From JANELJ01 sp024511395 (lineage in GTDB: Bacteria; Pseudomonadota; Gammaproteobacteria; GRL18), in contig OY820613.1 in NCBI GenBank assembly GCA_963681975.1, positions 1,116,001-1,180,000 on the forward strand: a stretch of 64,000 nucleotides of DNA, read 5' to 3'. The notes under the pieces are model-generated. The model did not search any database. It was not told the DNA's origin and saw only the letters and a list, made by a program, of their open reading frames with translations. Shown here piece by piece: positions 25,808 through 34,097 of the stretch. Both the position numbers and the translations under genes were made by a program. The number at the start of each line of letters is the position of its first letter. Within the stretch, counting starts at the first letter, position 1.

Positions 25808-27309
25808 TAGTTCAACCTGAATAATACCGTTTTAAGCCTGACATCAAGCCAGGTTTAAAGCGGCTGATTGTTCTGGTTTGATAAAAGACCCCATCAAACC
25901 GGAAATAATTTTGAGCCACAAAAGCCGGAGCTTATTGAGGATCTTTCTTAAGTTATGTCCAGCGGCTACCATAACCACATTAATGGCATCACCGACTGCA
26001 CCTTTGAGGTAGCAGCGGTCTAAACGGCCATCGTTTTTCATATGACCGATTTCAGGCTCAATCGCACTGCGCCGTTTTAATGCCTTTTTAATACTTCGGG
26101 TAACGCCTCGCTTCTGACCTGAGATAAAAACTTTAGTGTCTTTTACTTCATGTCCACGATAACCCCGGTCAACAAAGCACTGTTCCGGCTGTACGGCTGT
26201 AAACTGTTTTATCTGTTCCAGTTGTGGCAGTAGAGTGTGTCCATCATAAGGATTGCCCGGACAACTTTGAGCACCAATAACAAAGCCTTCCTTGTTGGTT
26301 ACCGCGATACTGGCTTTAACTCCAAATTTATAAGGCTTATGAGCTTTGCCTTTACTGATACACTCGACTTCCGGTGCATGTAAACTGTAAAGCTTGTTCT
26401 TACTGTGCTGCTCCTGCTCAATCAGTTTCTGAGCCTGTTTTAGAGCTACTTCAAACAATGACTGAATATCAACAGAATAGTTGGGCAGTTGTCGTTCAAT
26501 ATCCCGTTTAACACGACCTAAACGGGATTTCAGTTTATTGTTCATTTTCTTCATGCGTTTAAACTGTTTTGCATGTGCATAACGACTGGCCATTAGTACA
26601 TATTGCGGCCCAACCCGATTATAGTTCTGGCGCAGTTTAATACCGTGCTCTTTGGACAGTTTAACCAGGTTTTCTCTGGCTTTGTTCAGGAGCTTTGAAT
26701 CGGTTGGAAAAGCGATGTTCTTTTCCTGTACGGTAGTATCTACCGTGACTTTCTTTAAACTGCCGGGCTTTATGGTTTTACTCTTTAGTCCGGCTTTAAT
26801 GGTTTCAATCAGTAATTTTTCACTGCCTGATTTACCCGGCCGGTTACGCCATTTGGTCATGGTCACAGGGTGTATGGGCATCTTATGCTGAAAGTATTCT
26901 TCACCACAGAAATACTGCCAGTACGGATTTTCTGTCCAGCCTTTTACTACCTGTTCATCCGATAAATCATGCAGGTGTTTCAGGTAATGCAATCCTGCAA
27001 TCAATCGAGTGCGTATGGCAGGAGCACCTTTAGTGGATACAAACAGAGCACCCCATTCTTTATCAGGACTTTCCCGGTCTATGTGTTTTGATAACTTAAT
27101 CAACTCATGGTTTATGTCCAGCATGTTTTCAAGGCGCATCCTGAACAGGTCTTCCTGAGGTATTTTTGGCTGTTTCTCTGGCTTCATTCTGGTCTGGAAA
27201 TTTGCAAGGTAATAAGGCTTATTTTACCAAAAACCTGCAAATTTAACACCCATAATCAAGCAATATTTCTTTATAAATCAATGCACTATGTTTTATTCAG
27301 GGCAGACTA
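25808..27309 (-). mobile_element. IS5-like element, copy 2 (intact)
   Basis: The 1502-bp element has one complete transposase gene and imperfect terminal inverted repeats, TAGTTCAACCTGAATAA and the complement of TTATTCAGGGCAGACTA. It differs from copy 1 by scattered substitutions and one net base. It is inserted between the rve fragment and the truncated chemoreceptor, and its two flanks do not form an obvious direct repeat. Confidence 0.88.
25844..27187 (-). CDS. IS5-family transposase, intact
   Basis: The 447-residue DDE transposase has an N-terminal DUF772-like region (residues about 30-130, with PHPVTMTKWRNR-like PIHPVTMTKWRNRPG), then catalytic Asp in VTVDTTVQ, Asp in CFVDRGYRGH and Glu in IEPEIGHMKNDGRLDR. 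A basic, helical insert lies between the first two acidic residues. Length and motifs match the IS1478-like group of IS5. All motifs are intact, so it could still move and could act on copy 1. Confidence 0.88.
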   Translation of the reverse strand: MKPEKQPKIPQEDLFRMRLENMLDINHELIKLSKHIDRESPDKEWGALFVSTKGAPAIRTRLIAGLHYLKHLHDLSDEQVVKGWTENPYWQYFCGEEYFQHKMPIHPVTMTKWRNRPGKSGSEKLLIETIKAGLKSKTIKPGSLKKVTVDTTVQEKNIAFPTDSKLLNKARENLVKLSKEHGIKLRQNYNRVGPQYVLMASRYAHAKQFKRMKKMNNKLKSRLGRVKRDIERQLPNYSVDIQSLFEVALKQAQKLIEQEQHSKNKLYSLHAPEVECISKGKAHKPYKFGVKASIAVTNKEGFVIGAQSCPGNPYDGHTLLPQLEQIKQFTAVQPEQCFVDRGYRGHEVKDTKVFISGQKRGVTRSIKKALKRRSAIEPEIGHMKNDGRLDRCYLKGAVGDAINVVMVAAGHNLRKILNKLRLLWLKIISGLMGSFIKPEQSAALNLA

Positions 27310-27314
27310 TTTAG

Positions 27315-27871
27315 GTAAATGACTGGGTTCTTAAGGTTAATTTATCAAAACTGGCCAGAGATAGTGAAAATATTGGTACCGTTATTGATGTGATTAAGAG
27401 TATTGCGGAACAGACCAATCTGCTGGCTTTAAATGCGGCTATTGAAGCGGCACGAGCCGGTGAACAGGGCAGGGGCTTTGCTGTAGTGGCCGATGAAGTG
27501 CGTACTCTGGCCAGCCGTACTCAGGAATCCACCAAGGAAATTGAAGAAATGATTGAGCGCCTGCAACAGGCTTCAAACCAGGCGGTAAGCGTCATGAGTG
27601 AAGGCAAGGAGCAGGCTCAGCACAGTGTATCCCAGGCTTCGCTTGCCGGAAAATCTCTGTCTACTATTTCATCTGCAGTCGCCATGATTGCAGAGATGAA
27701 TGCCAAAATTGCGGATCTGGCAACTGAACAGAGTCGTTCAACGGAAGAAGTAATAATGTTAATATGATAAATGAGGTTGCCCAAGGCATTGTGACCGGTT
27801 CTGAAGTGGTCACAAGAGTTGACAGCTTGGTTAAAGAAATGGACAACTTGGTCAGTAAATTTTCAGTATAA
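27315..27871 (+). pseudogene. Methyl-accepting chemotaxis protein, C-terminal remnant
   Basis: The sequence reads the hallmark signalling hairpin of chemoreceptors (IAEQTNLLALNAAIEAARAG near 27400-27460) and the adjoining coiled coil. The N-terminal sensor, membrane and HAMP parts are missing, cut at the insertion sequence. A second lesion near 27750 shifts the frame, after which the tail NVNMINEVAQGI continues to a TAA at 27869-27871. It is non-functional. Confidence 0.9.
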
Positions 27872-27893
27872 GCAAGCCGACCTGGAAAAGAGC

Positions 27894-28613
27894 TTAGGAC
27901 ATACAGCCCTTTTTATTATGTTCAAAGGATTCACCTATAAGTTCTTTGAGTTTTTCCGGCTGAACTAGGGTAATCGTCTCATCTTCAATATTGATCAGGC
28001 CTTCCTTTCTGAGTTTGGACAGTGTGCGGGAAAAAGTTTCCGGAGTAATGGACAGCCGGGAAGCAATCATGGATTTGGTTGCTGTCAGCTTAACCGTAGG
28101 CTGTTCCTGTAAGTCATTGATATGACATAATAAATAACTGATTAAACGGTGTTTGGCATTAAATATGGTCAGTTCACTGATTTCTGTCAGCAGACCTTTC
28201 AGACGGGTACTCATATCAGCCATCATGGCAAAACAAAGGGTATTGGAGTTCTGCAACTCTTCAATAAAAGCCGCATTATCAAAATAAAATAACTCAGTAT
28301 CTGTAGTTGCCCTAGCATTAACCGGATAACGATTGCCTTCCATAAACATAACGGCTTCGGCAAATGTTTGTCCTGGACCAATAATATCCACAACTTTCTC
28401 ATTACCCTCAGGAGAGGTCTGAAAGAGCATGATTTGACCATTCCGTACCAGAAAAAACCGGGAGGCCAGATCACCCTGATCAAACAGGATTTCATTCCTG
28501 CGCAAAGACATAAGATTGGACTGGCTTAAAATATTACTAAAAGCATCGTCCGGAAGGCGACGAAACAGATAATGCTGACGAAATTCCTGCTGAAATAGTT
28601 TGCTGATACTCAA
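27894..28613 (-). CDS. dnr: CRP/FNR-family regulator, DNR-type
   Basis: The 239-residue protein has a cyclic-nucleotide-type sensor domain (about 20-140) and a winged helix with recognition segment ITPETFSRTLSKL, whose E..SR pattern is that of FNR-class regulators reading TTGAT. The N-terminal cysteines of oxygen-sensing FNR are absent, which suits the heme-based NO sensor DNR. The start is TTG at 28611-28613 with AGGA upstream; no good ATG is near. Its place beside norB and the TTGAT-N4-ATCAA boxes at the nir promoters point to it as their activator. The symbol is by function and context. Confidence 0.78.
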   Translation of the reverse strand: MSISKLFQQEFRQHYLFRRLPDDAFSNILSQSNLMSLRRNEILFDQGDLASRFFLVRNGQIMLFQTSPEGNEKVVDIIGPGQTFAEAVMFMEGNRYPVNARATTDTELFYFDNAAFIEELQNSNTLCFAMMADMSTRLKGLLTEISELTIFNAKHRLISYLLCHINDLQEQPTVKLTATKSMIASRLSITPETFSRTLSKLRKEGLINIEDETITLVQPEKLKELIGESFEHNKKGCMS

Positions 28614-28710
28614 GCGTATAAATTCCTGTCGGGGTTGTTTTTTTATTTGATTAAGCAGACACAGTTGTAAGTGACGGAAATTATAATGGAGTGGGGGGGA
28701 AAAATAAAGA

Positions 28711-28730
28711 AGCGTTCAGCGCTGAACGCT
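28711..28730. repeat. Perfect 20-bp palindrome built from the heptamer CTGAACG
   Basis: AGCGTTCAGCGCTGAACGCT is fully self-complementary and lies five bases after the norB stop. It contains the same heptamer that is repeated six times in the nir operon. It may act as a weak transcription end for norCB, but no T tract follows. Confidence 0.85.
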
Positions 28731-28734
28731 GCTC

Positions 28735-30111
28735 TTAGGCTGTCGCTTCCTCACCCTTAACAAAGAAGCTATAGATATAAATCCCCAGCCCAATCAGGAA
28801 GACAATACCCGCCACTTCACGCATCATATAGAATACCTGCAGCTTGTCCTGTACTTCCATAAAGCCCATTGGGTTTTCAGTGTAACGCTGTAACCAGACC
28901 TGCAGTACGCCTGCGGCAGTCAGGAACAGGGTAATAAATACCATTGCTACGGTCATTAACCAGAACGCCCACATTTCAACCACCTGAGACTGATTGCTGT
29001 TGGCCGCCGCACGACCGCGCAGCAGAGGCATGGCGTAGGAGATAATGGTCAGTACAATCATTACATAGGCTCCGTAGAAGGCCATATGACCATGAGCCGC
29101 AGTGACCTGGGTACCATGGGTGTAGTAGTTAACCGGTGCCAGGGTATGGATAAAGCCCCACACACCTGCGCCTAAGAAGGCCATTACTGCTGTGCCCTGT
29201 GCCCATAAGACGGCTGCCTTATTGGGGTGTTCACGACGACGCTGGTTCACCATATTAAAGGCATACAGTACCATCATAAAGAAAGGAATAGGCTCCATGG
29301 CTGAGAAGATAGAACCCCACCACTGCCAGTATTCAGGAGTACCAATCCAGTAATAGTGGTGTCCGGTACCAATCAGACCGGTGATTAAGCTCATGGCGAT
29401 AATGATGTATAACCATTTTTCAATGATTTCACGGTCAACACCGGTGGTCTTAATCAGTACAAAGGCCAGGATAGCACCCATAATCAGTTCCCACACGCCT
29501 TCTACCCACAGGTGGACAACCCACCACCACCAGAATTTGTCTTCAATCAGGTTGCTGGGATTAACAAAGGAGAACAGGAAGAAGATCGCCAGACCGGTTA
29601 AGCCGATAAACAGAATCATGCTGATAACGGTTTTACGGCCTTTTAATATGGTCATGCCGATATTAAACAGGAAGCCTAGGGCCACCACCACAATTCCCAG
29701 CTTGGTTATCGTGGGCTGTTCCAGAAATTCCCGCCCCATGGTGGGCAACAGGTCATTCATGGTCATCTCGGCCAGAGTGGCATAAGGTACCAGCAGGTAA
29801 CCTAAAATGGTCGCAGCACCGGCCGCCAGGAATATCCAGAACAGTAAGGTCGCCAGCATGGGACTGAACAGTTCGGTTTCTGATTCTTCCGGTACCAGGT
29901 AATACGCCGCACCCATAAAGCCGAACAGTAACCAGACTATCAGCAGGTTGGTGTGTACCATACGGGCAACGTTAAATGGAATAGCCGGGAATAAAAAGTC
30001 TCCCCAGATATACTGGGCGCCTAACACGGCACCAAACAGGATTTGACCTAAAAACAGGCCAATGGCTGCGATAAAATACAGTTTCGCAACAGATTGTGAT
30101 TGATATTGCAT
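28735..30111 (-). CDS. norB: NorB, nitric oxide reductase cytochrome b subunit
   Basis: NorB reduces two NO to N2O at a heme b3/non-heme iron site in the inner membrane, taking electrons from NorC. The 458-residue protein has about twelve membrane helices. Ligand histidines are seen at His53, in VVHLWVEGVWE, in GTGHHYYW and in the late AAHGHMAFYGAY helix. The glutamates of HLWVEGVWE match those known to be essential. It lies 15 bases after norC. Confidence 0.96.
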   Translation of the reverse strand: MQYQSQSVAKLYFIAAIGLFLGQILFGAVLGAQYIWGDFLFPAIPFNVARMVHTNLLIVWLLFGFMGAAYYLVPEESETELFSPMLATLLFWIFLAAGAATILGYLLVPYATLAEMTMNDLLPTMGREFLEQPTITKLGIVVVALGFLFNIGMTILKGRKTVISMILFIGLTGLAIFFLFSFVNPSNLIEDKFWWWWVVHLWVEGVWELIMGAILAFVLIKTTGVDREIIEKWLYIIIAMSLITGLIGTGHHYYWIGTPEYWQWWGSIFSAMEPIPFFMMVLYAFNMVNQRRREHPNKAAVLWAQGTAVMAFLGAGVWGFIHTLAPVNYYTHGTQVTAAHGHMAFYGAYVMIVLTIISYAMPLLRGRAAANSNQSQVVEMWAFWLMTVAMVFITLFLTAAGVLQVWLQRYTENPMGFMEVQDKLQVFYMMREVAGIVFLIGLGIYIYSFFVKGEEATA

Positions 30112-30126
30112 AGTCTTTACTCTCCC

Positions 30127-30561
30127 TTAACCCTGAATGTTTGGTGGCCAGTTGGCAGTATTTACCTCAGAGGTCCACTTCAGGAACTCAGCAACGGCGC
30201 TCAGCTCTTCATCATTCAGGTTGAACTGAGGCATGCTGCGACGACCGGGTATACCATTTTTAGGACGACTCTTAATGAAACCCATTATGGCTTCTTTACT
30301 GTTGCCGAATCGTTTGTAGACATTGCCCAGCTCAGGTGCAAAATACGCACCCTCGCCCAGCAGGGTATGACAGCCGATACAGTCGTGGTCTTCCCAGACT
30401 TTCTTGCCCAGTACTATCTCCGGGGTGATATTTGCATCGTTTGAACGCTCGGGTAGCACTCCCTGCGTATCAAAGGTTAGGGCCAGAAGTAACAGGAAGA
30501 AGAAGATACTTCCCCCGTAAAAGATATTTCTGGCCATGGTTTTTGTAAACACTTCACTCAT
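30127..30561 (-). CDS. norC: NorC, nitric oxide reductase cytochrome c subunit
   Basis: This membrane-anchored monoheme cytochrome feeds NorB. The 144-residue protein starts MSEVFTKTMARNI, as usual in NorC, has one helix at about 15-30, CIGCH at residues 61-65 and an axial Met110 in RRSMPQF. AAGGAG precedes the ATG by seven bases. norCB stands without norQ or norD nearby. Confidence 0.95.
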   Translation of the reverse strand: MSEVFTKTMARNIFYGGSIFFFLLLLALTFDTQGVLPERSNDANITPEIVLGKKVWEDHDCIGCHTLLGEGAYFAPELGNVYKRFGNSKEAIMGFIKSRPKNGIPGRRSMPQFNLNDEELSAVAEFLKWTSEVNTANWPPNIQG

Positions 30562-30579
30562 GGTCTTTTCTCCTTATCA

Positions 30580-30593
30580 TTGACATCAGTCAA
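30580..30593 (-). promoter_or_regulatory. DNR/NNR-like palindrome before norC
   Basis: TTGACATCAGTCAA is a perfect inverted repeat of TTGAC, close to the FNR-family consensus. It lies only 19 bases before the norC start codon, next to the ribosome site, so class II activation from it would start inside the gene. It may repress, or the promoter may be differently arranged. Confidence 0.5.
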
Positions 30594-30673
30594 GTTTAGA
30601 TGAGCAGGAAAGAAAAAATACTATTTAAATCCGGGTTTGTAGGAAAAAACTGATGGCTGACAGATTTAAGGGG

Positions 30674-30695
30674 AATGCGGGCATTGGCCCGCATT
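30674..30695 (-). terminator. Hairpin at the end of galE
   Basis: A nine-bp perfect stem AATGCGGGC/GCCCGCATT with a four-base loop lies nine bases after the galE stop. The following bases are only partly T-rich, so termination may be incomplete. Confidence 0.6.
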
Positions 30696-30703
30696 AAATA
30701 GAA

Positions 30704-31720
30704 TCAGCTGTTAGAGTAACCGTCAGGGTTATTACTCTGCCAGCGCCAGGTATCTTCAGCCATTTCGTCCAGACCACGTTCTGCTTTCCAGCCGATTTCC
30801 TGCAGGGCAAAGCCCGGATCGGCAAAGCATTGTGCAATATCGCCAGGACGTCGGGCTACAATCTGATAGGGCACTTTTTCCCCGGATGCTTTTTCAATGG
30901 CGCGAACCATTTCCAGAACGCTATAACCCTGGCCGGTACCCAGGTTATAAACCACCAGTCCCGGCTTACTGTTGAGTTTTTCCAGGGCTTTAATATGACC
31001 AACTGCCAGATCCACTACATGAATATAATCGCGTACGCCGGTACCGTCGGGCGTATCGTAGTCGTCACCGAATACCGACAGTTTTTCCCGCTTGCCTACC
31101 GCAACCTGGGAAATATAAGGCACCAGATTATTGGGAATACCATTAGGATCTTCACCAATTAGACCGGATTTGTGTGCACCAACAGGATTGAAGTAACGTA
31201 GCAGGGCAATATTCCACTGGGGATTGACAATATAAAGATCCCTGGATATTTCTTCAATAATCAGCTTGGAACGGCCATAAGGATTGGTTGCAGACAGAGG
31301 AAAATTTTCCTTAATGGGAACGGTATGCGGATCGCCATAAACGGTGGCTGATGAGCTGAACACAAAGTTTTTAACATTATGGTCGCGCATTACTTTAAAC
31401 AGCGCCAGAGTTCCGGTCAGATTGGTCTGGTAATATTCCAGCGGTTTTTCCACCGATTCACCTACAGCTTTGAGTCCGGCAAAATGAATAATGGCATCAA
31501 TATCATGCTCATTAAACACCCGGCTTAAACCGCTTTCATCCAGAATATCCTGTTTGTAAAAAGTGACTGATTTACCGGTAATGGTTTTTACCCGGTTCAG
31601 GGATTCTCTGCTGGAATTGCAGAGGTTATCAACCACCACGACCTCATAACCGTTGTTTAATAATTCTACGCAGGTATGGCTGCCTATGTATCCGGCTCCG
31701 CCGGTCACTAAAATTTTCAT
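30704..31720 (-). CDS. galE: UDP-glucose 4-epimerase
   Basis: GalE interconverts UDP-glucose and UDP-galactose for envelope sugars. The 338-residue protein has the Rossmann NAD motif GGAGYIGSH at residues 7-15, the SSSATVYG segment, the catalytic NPYGRSK (Tyr and Lys), and the length of the bacterial enzyme. It is on the minus strand between dapE and norC, an unusual neighbour for norCB. Confidence 0.94.
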   Translation of the reverse strand: MKILVTGGAGYIGSHTCVELLNNGYEVVVVDNLCNSSRESLNRVKTITGKSVTFYKQDILDESGLSRVFNEHDIDAIIHFAGLKAVGESVEKPLEYYQTNLTGTLALFKVMRDHNVKNFVFSSSATVYGDPHTVPIKENFPLSATNPYGRSKLIIEEISRDLYIVNPQWNIALLRYFNPVGAHKSGLIGEDPNGIPNNLVPYISQVAVGKREKLSVFGDDYDTPDGTGVRDYIHVVDLAVGHIKALEKLNSKPGLVVYNLGTGQGYSVLEMVRAIEKASGEKVPYQIVARRPGDIAQCFADPGFALQEIGWKAERGLDEMAEDTWRWQSNNPDGYSNS

Positions 31721-31785
31721 TTTATTCTCTTTTTTCTGGTAATAGCTTTATAGAAATGGCTTTTTAGTTGATAGTTTTCTCAGTC

Positions 31786-32934
31786 TTATTTAATAAGAAG
31801 TTTAGCCAGAATTTTTTCATAAATTAGGGATAACTTATCTAGATGATCAACGGCTACACACTCGTTAACCTTGTGTATGGTTGCATTAAGTGGCCCTAAT
31901 TCAATAACCTGTGCTCCGGTGGGGGCAATAAAACGCCCATCGGAAGTACCACCGGCAGTCGAGAGTTCAGTATCAATACCGGTAATGTCTTTAATGCTTT
32001 CAACGGCAGCATCCACCAGTTCGCCTTTATCGGTTAGAAATGGGTTGCCGGATAAGGTCCACTGAATATCATAATCAAAGTCATAGGAATCAAGTATTTT
32101 TTCAACCCAGGCGGTAATTTTTTCCTGGTTTAACTCTGTGGAAAAGCGGAAATTAAACTGTATTTCAATATCACCGGGGATCACATTAGTGGCTCCGGTG
32201 CCGGAATGGATATTGGAGATCTGAAAACTGGTGGGTGGGAAAAATTCATTGCCCTGATCCCATTCAGCCTGAGTTAGTTCAGTCAGAGCCGGCACGGCAA
32301 GATGAATAGGATTATTAGCCAGGTGAGGGTAGGCGACATGGCCTTGGGTGCCGTGTATGGTCAATACGGCACCCAGTGAACCCCGTCGACCGTTTTTAAT
32401 GGTATCTCCCAGCTCGGATGTGCAGGAGGGCTCGCCCACCAGACACATATCAATAGGCTCGTTGTGTTCACACAGGTAATCAACCACTTTAACCGTACCG
32501 TTAATCGCCGGACCTTCTTCATCACTGGTGATTAAAAAGCCTATGGCGCCGCTATGTTCCGGGTACTGTTTGATAAATCGTTCGCAGGCAGTAATCATGG
32601 CGGCCAGGGAACCCTTCATGTCAGCGGCACCACGGCCGTATAACTGACCGTCAATAATGGTGGTTTCAAACGGCGGGATATTCCAGTTCCCTAAAGGGCC
32701 GCTGGGCACCACATCAGTGTGACCGGCAAATACGAACAACGGCTTGCTCTGACCGCGTTTGGCCCAGAAGTTATCTACCTCGCCAAAACGCAGAAGCTGT
32801 ATATCAAAACCAATGGCTTCCAGCCGCTGGATCATAATTTTCTGACAGCCTTTATCATCGGGAGTTACAGAGTCGATATCAATCAGCTGTCGGGCCAGTT
32901 CAATAGTAGGGCTTAATTCGGGCATATTATTCAT
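31786..32934 (-). CDS. dapE: Succinyl-diaminopimelate desuccinylase
   Basis: DapE is a dizinc M20 amidohydrolase that releases LL-diaminopimelate in lysine and peptidoglycan synthesis. The 382-residue protein shows GHTDVVPSGP, GRGAADMKGSLA and SDEEGPA metal and catalytic motifs, the dimerisation domain in the middle and the late LGPLNATIHKVNE motif. Length matches the family. The toxin-antitoxin pair lies upstream of it in transcription. Confidence 0.95.
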   Translation of the reverse strand: MNNMPELSPTIELARQLIDIDSVTPDDKGCQKIMIQRLEAIGFDIQLLRFGEVDNFWAKRGQSKPLFVFAGHTDVVPSGPLGNWNIPPFETTIIDGQLYGRGAADMKGSLAAMITACERFIKQYPEHSGAIGFLITSDEEGPAINGTVKVVDYLCEHNEPIDMCLVGEPSCTSELGDTIKNGRRGSLGAVLTIHGTQGHVAYPHLANNPIHLAVPALTELTQAEWDQGNEFFPPTSFQISNIHSGTGATNVIPGDIEIQFNFRFSTELNQEKITAWVEKILDSYDFDYDIQWTLSGNPFLTDKGELVDAAVESIKDITGIDTELSTAGGTSDGRFIAPTGAQVIELGPLNATIHKVNECVAVDHLDKLSLIYEKILAKLLIK

Positions 32935-32967
32935 TTTGTATTGGATAAGGTTTTTTAAAATAGGGCG

Positions 32968-33294
32968 TTATGCCTGTAAAAGACGTCGCTGCAATAATGT
33001 CTGCATATCGCGACGACCGTCGGCAATTACCATAACGTAAACATGTTCAGCTATGGTCCGGTAGATAATGCGGTAGGGTTTGAAAAAAAACTCTCGGTAC
33101 TCTCGAATCCCGATGGTCAGTAGTTCCTTTGGCCAGGTTCCTCGTTCAGGGTTTTCAGAGAGACTCAAAAATATCTTCTCAATTTGATCGAGAACATAAT
33201 CCGCTTTTCCCGGCACGTCGTGGGACTCAATGTAGTCATATAGATCTTCCAGATCCTGCGGGGCATCATCGGTCAGAAATACCTGAAAAGTCAT
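32968..33294 (-). CDS. ParE/RelE-superfamily toxin
   Basis: The 108-residue basic protein has the ParE fold signature: DAPQDLEDLYDYIE at the start, a YREFFFKPYRIIYR strand-turn and a short C-terminal tail. Toxins of this group either poison gyrase (ParE) or cut mRNA (RelE); the long first helix and lack of an obvious RelE catalytic set favour ParE. The start overlaps the antitoxin stop by one base (TAATG). Confidence 0.8.
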   Translation of the reverse strand: MTFQVFLTDDAPQDLEDLYDYIESHDVPGKADYVLDQIEKIFLSLSENPERGTWPKELLTIGIREYREFFFKPYRIIYRTIAEHVYVMVIADGRRDMQTLLQRRLLQA

Positions 33295-33569
33295 TACCGA
33301 TGCTTGTTCCGGTCTCTAAGTCGCTGAATAACATCACCGGTGGTCTGGATTTTACCTTCCTCAATCTGACGTGAGCCAAGTGCAAGAATTTTCAGCAGGG
33401 CCATGGTCTCTTGGGTCTGCTCATAACTTTTGATGTTCTGCAATACAACCTTCGCCTCGCCGTTCTGGGTAATGACCAGAGGAGCATCCTGCTCCGACAG
33501 GTTACGCACAATATACGCAGCATGAGCCTTCAGATAACTGATCGGTTTGATTTGACTCGAAAGTTTCAT
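33294..33569 (-). CDS. Phd/YefM-type antitoxin
   Basis: The product is 91 residues from the ATG at 33567-33569, chosen because AAGGA lies nine bases before it; longer starts lack a ribosome site. The N-terminal MKLSSQIKPISYLKAHAAYIV and the following APLVITQNGEAKVVLQ match the Phd/YefM DNA-binding fold. The C-terminal half would wrap the toxin. It should repress its own operon. Confidence 0.82.
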   Translation of the reverse strand: MKLSSQIKPISYLKAHAAYIVRNLSEQDAPLVITQNGEAKVVLQNIKSYEQTQETMALLKILALGSRQIEEGKIQTTGDVIQRLRDRNKHR

Positions 33570-33668
33570 AAGCATATTTCCTTGATGTGACCTAATATAG
33601 TCCGAAAACAGGTCAGGTGTCAATCTGAAAAGCAGGAGGTGTACTGTACTGCAAGGAAGGAAAAAAAC

Positions 33669-34013
33669 TTATGGTAGAATCTGTTCATATTGCTCAGGCT
33701 TAAAGCCAACAGAATACTGGCCGCCAATATCCAGTACCGGGCGTTTAATAATGGAGGTGTTTTCCAGCATAATATTGATAGCTTTGGCCTCATCAAGGTC
33801 TTTTTTCTGCTCATCCGGCAGTTTGCGCCAGGTCATCCCCCTCTTGTTTAGCAGAACTTCCCAGCCCAGCTGTTTGACCCAGTTCTGCAGAGTGTCTCTG
33901 TCCAGTCCGTCTTTTTTAAAATTATGGAACTGAAATTCTATGCCTCTGGCTGCCAGCCATTTTCTGGCTTTACTGACTGTATCACAATTGGGAATACCGT
34001 ATAAAGTGATCAT
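33669..34013 (-). CDS. yffB: ArsC/Spx-family protein YffB
   Basis: The 114-residue thioredoxin-fold protein has the ArsC-like start YGIPNCDTVSKARKWL with one cysteine (Cys10), and the SIIKRPVLDIG motif containing the conserved Arg-Pro. YffB-type proteins sit beside dapE or dapD in many gammaproteobacteria, as here. A glutathione-dependent reductase role has been suggested; true arsenate reduction is doubtful. Confidence 0.85.
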   Translation of the reverse strand: MITLYGIPNCDTVSKARKWLAARGIEFQFHNFKKDGLDRDTLQNWVKQLGWEVLLNKRGMTWRKLPDEQKKDLDEAKAINIMLENTSIIKRPVLDIGGQYSVGFKPEQYEQILP

Positions 34014-34037
34014 GCTTGTTTCCTGATTTAAATAATG

Positions 34038-34064
34038 AAAAAACCCGCATATTGCGGGTTTTTT
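34038..34064 (-). terminator. Rho-independent terminator after dapD
   Basis: AAAAAACCCGCA/TGCGGGTTTTTT forms a 12-bp stem with a three-base loop. It works as a terminator in either direction and lies 34 bases after the dapD stop. Confidence 0.9.
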
Positions 34065-34097
34065 GTAGCTTTTGTAACCTGGCAGTAGAATCGAGTA

